From the NCBI RefSeq assembly GCF_004217445.1, contig NZ_SHKX01000013.1, positions 310,001 through 374,000 of the forward strand: a DNA stretch of 64,000 nt. Reading direction: 5' to 3'. This DNA is from Fluviicoccus keumensis (GTDB lineage Bacteria; Pseudomonadota; Gammaproteobacteria; Pseudomonadales; Moraxellaceae). Numbering within the stretch: position 1 is the stretch's first letter; every line of letters starts with the position of its first letter. The translations under genes and the position numbers were made by a program. The notes beneath the pieces are model-generated. The model did not search any database. It had not been told where the DNA came from and saw nothing but the letters and a program-made list of their open reading frames with translations. Shown piece by piece: positions 61,472 through 64,000 of the stretch.

Positions 61472-62500
61472 TCACCTCCCCAACCGCATCCCCCTGAACT
61501 CACTCGGCGTCCTCCCCGTCCATTGCCGGAACGCCCGCGTGAAATTCGCCGGATCCGCATACCCCAGCAACTCCGCCACCTGCCGTATCTCCAGCGCCGG
61601 ATTCTCCAGCAGCTGCACCGCATCGCGTCGCCGCACATCCTCCAGCAGCCGCAAATAACTGCCGCCCTGCGCCTGCAAGCGCCGCCGCAAGGTGCGCGGC
61701 GACAGGTGCAAGCGCTCCGCCAGCGCCTCCGGGTCCGGATACCCTCCCGGCCCCAGCAGCATCGCCGCCCGCACCTGCGACAGCACATCATCCCCCGCCT
61801 CGCCCACGCCCAGCAGCGCCAGCTCGCGCTCGCACTGCGCAACCGCCAGTTCCAGCGCATCCGGGCTGGACATCTCCAGGGCATGATCACGGAAACGGCG
61901 GGGAATGCGCAGGCGGGTGGACGGCATCTCGAAGCGCACCAGCGGCAGGCGCTGGCGGAAGCGCTCAAAATAAGGCGGCGGCGGGCTGGTGAACCAGAAT
62001 TCGGCTTCCGGGTTCTGTCCGCCCAGCAGGAACAGCAGGCCCCGGTAACAACTGGTCAGGATCAACTGGTACATCACCTGCAGCAGCGCGTCCGGCATCG
62101 GCAGCTCGCTGTGCAGTTCAAACACCAGCCCGTCGGGTTCATCCTTGTAGGCCAGCTGGATGCCGCGCCCGCGCAGCAGCCAGAACCGTTGCAGGTAGCG
62201 GGCGGCCTGGTCCAGCGTGCCGCAGCACATCAGCAGGTAGCCCAGGCTGCCGTGCGCGGTCAGCGGTTGCTGCGCGCCCACTTCAAAGCCCACGCCCTCG
62301 TCGCCCGCCAGCCGCAGCACCGACGCCACCAGTTGCGTGAATTCCAGCGGAGACACCCGCGCGGCGGGGTCGGCCAGCATTTCCGGCACCAGCCCGGCGT
62401 CCTGCAGCACCCGCTCGGGCGGCACGCCGCGCTCGCGGGCGCGTTCCAGATACAGTTTGGGATAGGCGACCGGCATGTGCGGTTTGTGCACCCAGTCCAT
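61472..62500 (-). CDS. AraC-family regulator
   Basis: This is a 342-residue regulator. The C-terminal AraC DNA-binding domain has two HTH motifs (AERLHLSPRTLRRRLQAQG and IRQVAELLGYADPANFTRAFRQWTGRTPSEFR). The N-terminal part (about 10-190) matches the PF12625-like ligand domain found in OruR/GliR-type regulators. The start is uncertain: ATG at 62500 is chosen, with other starts to 62539. A GACAAG palindrome lies 35 nt upstream. Confidence 0.85.
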   Translation of the reverse strand: MDWVHKPHMPVAYPKLYLERARERGVPPERVLQDAGLVPEMLADPAARVSPLEFTQLVASVLRLAGDEGVGFEVGAQQPLTAHGSLGYLLMCCGTLDQAARYLQRFWLLRGRGIQLAYKDEPDGLVFELHSELPMPDALLQVMYQLILTSCYRGLLFLLGGQNPEAEFWFTSPPPPYFERFRQRLPLVRFEMPSTRLRIPRRFRDHALEMSSPDALELAVAQCERELALLGVGEAGDDVLSQVRAAMLLGPGGYPDPEALAERLHLSPRTLRRRLQAQGGSYLRLLEDVRRRDAVQLLENPALEIRQVAELLGYADPANFTRAFRQWTGRTPSEFRGMRLGR

Positions 62501-62534
62501 CCTGTCGCGCAGTTGACTCACCTTGACCACCCAT

Positions 62535-62549
62535 GACAAGCCGCTTGTC
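62535..62549. promoter_or_regulatory. GACAAG-N3-CTTGTC palindrome, copy 1
   Basis: GACAAG-CCG-CTTGTC lies immediately upstream of the AraC gene. A copy with a different spacer is at 63805-63819. It is a candidate autoregulatory site of the AraC protein. Confidence 0.6.
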
Positions 62550-62625
62550 TACCGAGACTGTCACGAATGCCCGCGCCCGGCAATGCTCCGGGCGACAAAG
62601 TCGCGGGCCGGAGGGACAACCGGCC

Positions 62626-63708
62626 TCAGGCGATTTCCTTGAAGGCGCGCTTGCGCGGCTCCGCTTCCAGCCCGTTTTGCAGCAGGCGGCGGATCCAGCG
62701 GAAATTGACCGCGCGGCTGGCGGCGGCATAACCGGGCAGGCGGTAGTGCGCCAGCGTGGCGGCGCGGTTGGCGGCTTGCAGGGCCAGAATGGCCGGTTGC
62801 CAGCGCCGGTCTTCGGGCAGGTTGTAGAAATCAGCCGCGCCCTGCCCCAGGCACACCCGCGCCAGCGCGTGCAGGAAGCCTTCCTTGAGGAAGAACGGCG
62901 GTTGCCCGGCCACGGCCGACAACACCGTGCGCGCCATCATCCGGCTTTCTTCGGTGGGGTGGTACTGGTGCGCGCAGACGCGCTCGTACAACTCGATTTC
63001 CTCTTCCACCGAATCGGTCAGGAAGAATTCATCGACGCCGTGCAGCCAGCCCGCGTAGCGCCAGAAGTGATGCAGCGCTTCGCGGTCCTCCCGCGACAGC
63101 GACGCCCCCAGCCGCTCCATGCCGCGCACCGACAGATAATCGAATTCGATGACGGTGAAGGCCATGTCTTCCTGGTTGATCGGTTCGTCGTAGAGGGTGG
63201 TGTCCCAGCCGCGCGCCCGCAGGTACTTGCGCACCATGGCGTGCAGCAGCCGTACTTCCAGCGTGATGCGGTGCCCCGCGCCGCCTGGACGCATGCCGTC
63301 GGGCTGGTGCATGTTGTGGCTCATCTGCGCGGTTTCGTTCAGGCGGTGCAGCACGTCCTGCTGCAAACGGCCGGTGGCCACCAGCACATGCACCGCCTTG
63401 CCGCCCATGTAGCCTTCCACCAGCGAGCCGGTCAGCAGCGCCAGCGAGCGCACGTTGGTGAAGGCCAGGCTGACGCGCCGCGCCTGCTCGATCTTGTCCC
63501 AATCCACCCAGTCGGGCACGGTGTTGACGGTGTCGAGGAAAGCCCGGAACGGCCCGCCCTCCTCGCGGGCGCGGCGCTCCACTTCCTCCAGCATGGCGGT
63601 GGGGCGCTGGCGTTCGATGCGGGCGGCGACGGCGTCGGCCAGCGGATCGCAAACCTGGCGCATGCGTTGCAGGGCTTCCGGGGTGAAGCGGTCAGCGGGG
63701 GTGGACAT
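62626..63708 (-). CDS. DUF2236 oxygenase-like protein
   Basis: This is a 360-residue protein of the DUF2236 family, related to fungal MpaB-type oxygenases and to latex-clearing protein, which bind b-type heme. Motifs include GSLVEGYMGGKAVHV (about 93-107) and a helical His/Arg core with HNMHQPDG and RLLHAMVRKYL. It would oxidise hydrophobic substrates such as long chains. It is co-oriented with the AraC gene and divergent from the PF10118 gene. Confidence 0.8.
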   Translation of the reverse strand: MSTPADRFTPEALQRMRQVCDPLADAVAARIERQRPTAMLEEVERRAREEGGPFRAFLDTVNTVPDWVDWDKIEQARRVSLAFTNVRSLALLTGSLVEGYMGGKAVHVLVATGRLQQDVLHRLNETAQMSHNMHQPDGMRPGGAGHRITLEVRLLHAMVRKYLRARGWDTTLYDEPINQEDMAFTVIEFDYLSVRGMERLGASLSREDREALHHFWRYAGWLHGVDEFFLTDSVEEEIELYERVCAHQYHPTEESRMMARTVLSAVAGQPPFFLKEGFLHALARVCLGQGAADFYNLPEDRRWQPAILALQAANRAATLAHYRLPGYAAASRAVNFRWIRRLLQNGLEAEPRKRAFKEIA

Positions 63709-63804
63709 CGGGCGGTCTCCGCGAAGGCAGGGCTGGAATTCCGTCCAGCATAATGCAAAGGGTTATTCGCATTAAACTTGCATTTGCCGCCCCTGACCGC
63801 GAAT

Positions 63805-63853
63805 GACAAGCGACTTGTCCGCGCGCGCCCTCACGCCCCAAGCAAATGCTTGG
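63805..63853. promoter_or_regulatory. Paired palindromes in divergent promoter
   Basis: GACAAG-CGA-CTTGTC (63805-63819) matches the site upstream of the AraC gene, and CCAAGCA-AA-TGCTTGG (63838-63853) is a second perfect palindrome. Both lie between the DUF2236 gene and the PF10118 gene at 63905, suggesting control of both by the AraC protein. Confidence 0.55.
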
Positions 63854-63904
63854 TTACGCTCAGGTCATAACAAGCACTCCCCCTGCCTAAGAAGGAGTCC
63901 CGCC

Positions 63905-64000
63905 ATGACCGCCGCCGTCCGTCTGCAACCGCCGCACGCGCATGCCCTGAAAGTCCGCCGCATGGACTTCGATTTCCCCGATGACATTCCCGAATTCTGG
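63905..64000 (+). CDS. PF10118-type metal-dependent hydrolase, 5' end
   Basis: Only the first 32 residues are in the window. VRRMDFDFPDDIPEFW matches the start of PF10118/COG3687 proteins, as does the gene at 37457. AAGGAG lies about 8 nt upstream. It is cut by the window end, so the rest cannot be checked. Confidence 0.65.
   Translation, partial: MTAAVRLQPPHAHALKVRRMDFDFPDDIPEFW

Overview
The window is about 66% GC and densely coded. It reads as the chromosome of a NirS-type denitrifying proteobacterium, beta- or gammaproteobacterial by gene content, that also carries aliphatic and aromatic hydrocarbon or lipid catabolism genes. I cannot place it to genus. No tRNA, rRNA, CRISPR array, transposase or integrase was recognised.

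Layout. (1) 1-3.8 kb: a GMC oxidoreductase translationally coupled to an AttH/lipocalin-like protein. (2) 3.8-20.2 kb: a denitrification block on the minus strand. The nitrite reductase/heme d1 operon nirS-M-C-F-DL-G-H-J-N is preceded by a nitric oxide reductase operon norC-B-Q-(membrane protein)-(polyferredoxin)-norD. Each operon has an Fnr/Dnr-type box upstream. A full-length siroheme synthase gene (cysG) starts beside norC and probably supplies the precorrin-2/siroheme step that nirE supplies in other clusters; there is no nirE here. (3) 20-30 kb: housekeeping and envelope genes (SulP transporter, ribbon-helix-helix protein, spermidine-synthase-like protein, Ca2+/H+ antiporter, DUF481 porin-like protein, TM2 protein, DUF4124 protein, L,D-transpeptidase, amidase, DUF1232 and GFA proteins). 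(4) 30-41 kb: hydrolases, an SDR, a double VOC protein, an EamA exporter, an acyl-CoA synthetase and several TetR/LysR regulators. (5) 41.6-44.7 kb: a class I CYP153-type alkane hydroxylase cassette (2Fe-2S ferredoxin, P450, ferredoxin reductase), followed to 52.3 kb by START-domain, GMC oxidase, SDR, DUF2505 and acyltransferase genes. (6) 52.3-54.2 kb: a low-GC island. (7) 54.3-60.7 kb: an aromatic hydroxylation and meta-cleavage operon (extradiol dioxygenase, FAH-family hydrolase, flavin monooxygenase, acyl-CoA synthetase) divergent from its TetR regulator. (8) 60.7-64 kb: a repeat-bounded low-GC gene, an AraC regulator, a DUF2236 oxygenase and the start of a PF10118 gene.

Most interesting structures. 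A 2-kb low-GC island sits at the 3' end of a START-domain gene, between duplicated gene ends that share a perfect 15-bp direct repeat and just before the gene's own terminator. It carries three overlapping genes: a roughly 53-aa protein, a 201-aa protein of unknown family, and an XRE-HTH/ImmA zinc metallopeptidase. No recombinase is present, so it is a candidate toxin-antitoxin or defence cargo. Two other low-GC genes (a TPR protein at 35.9 kb and a membrane protein at 60.9 kb) are each bracketed by copies of one palindromic repeat family, as 33-bp perfect inverted repeats in one case and as near-identical 78/79-bp direct repeats in the other. A second palindromic repeat family occurs four times between genes.

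Regulation. Several operator-like motifs recur in more than one promoter and suggest small regulons: a 13-bp ACATTRTYGTTAC motif at three lipid-gene promoters, tandem TGAA-N5-TTCA palindromes at two promoters (one beside the TetR gene at 60.1 kb), and GACAAG-N3-CTTGTC upstream of both the AraC gene and the DUF2236/PF10118 pair. All functional assignments come from reading the sequence; no database search was run.
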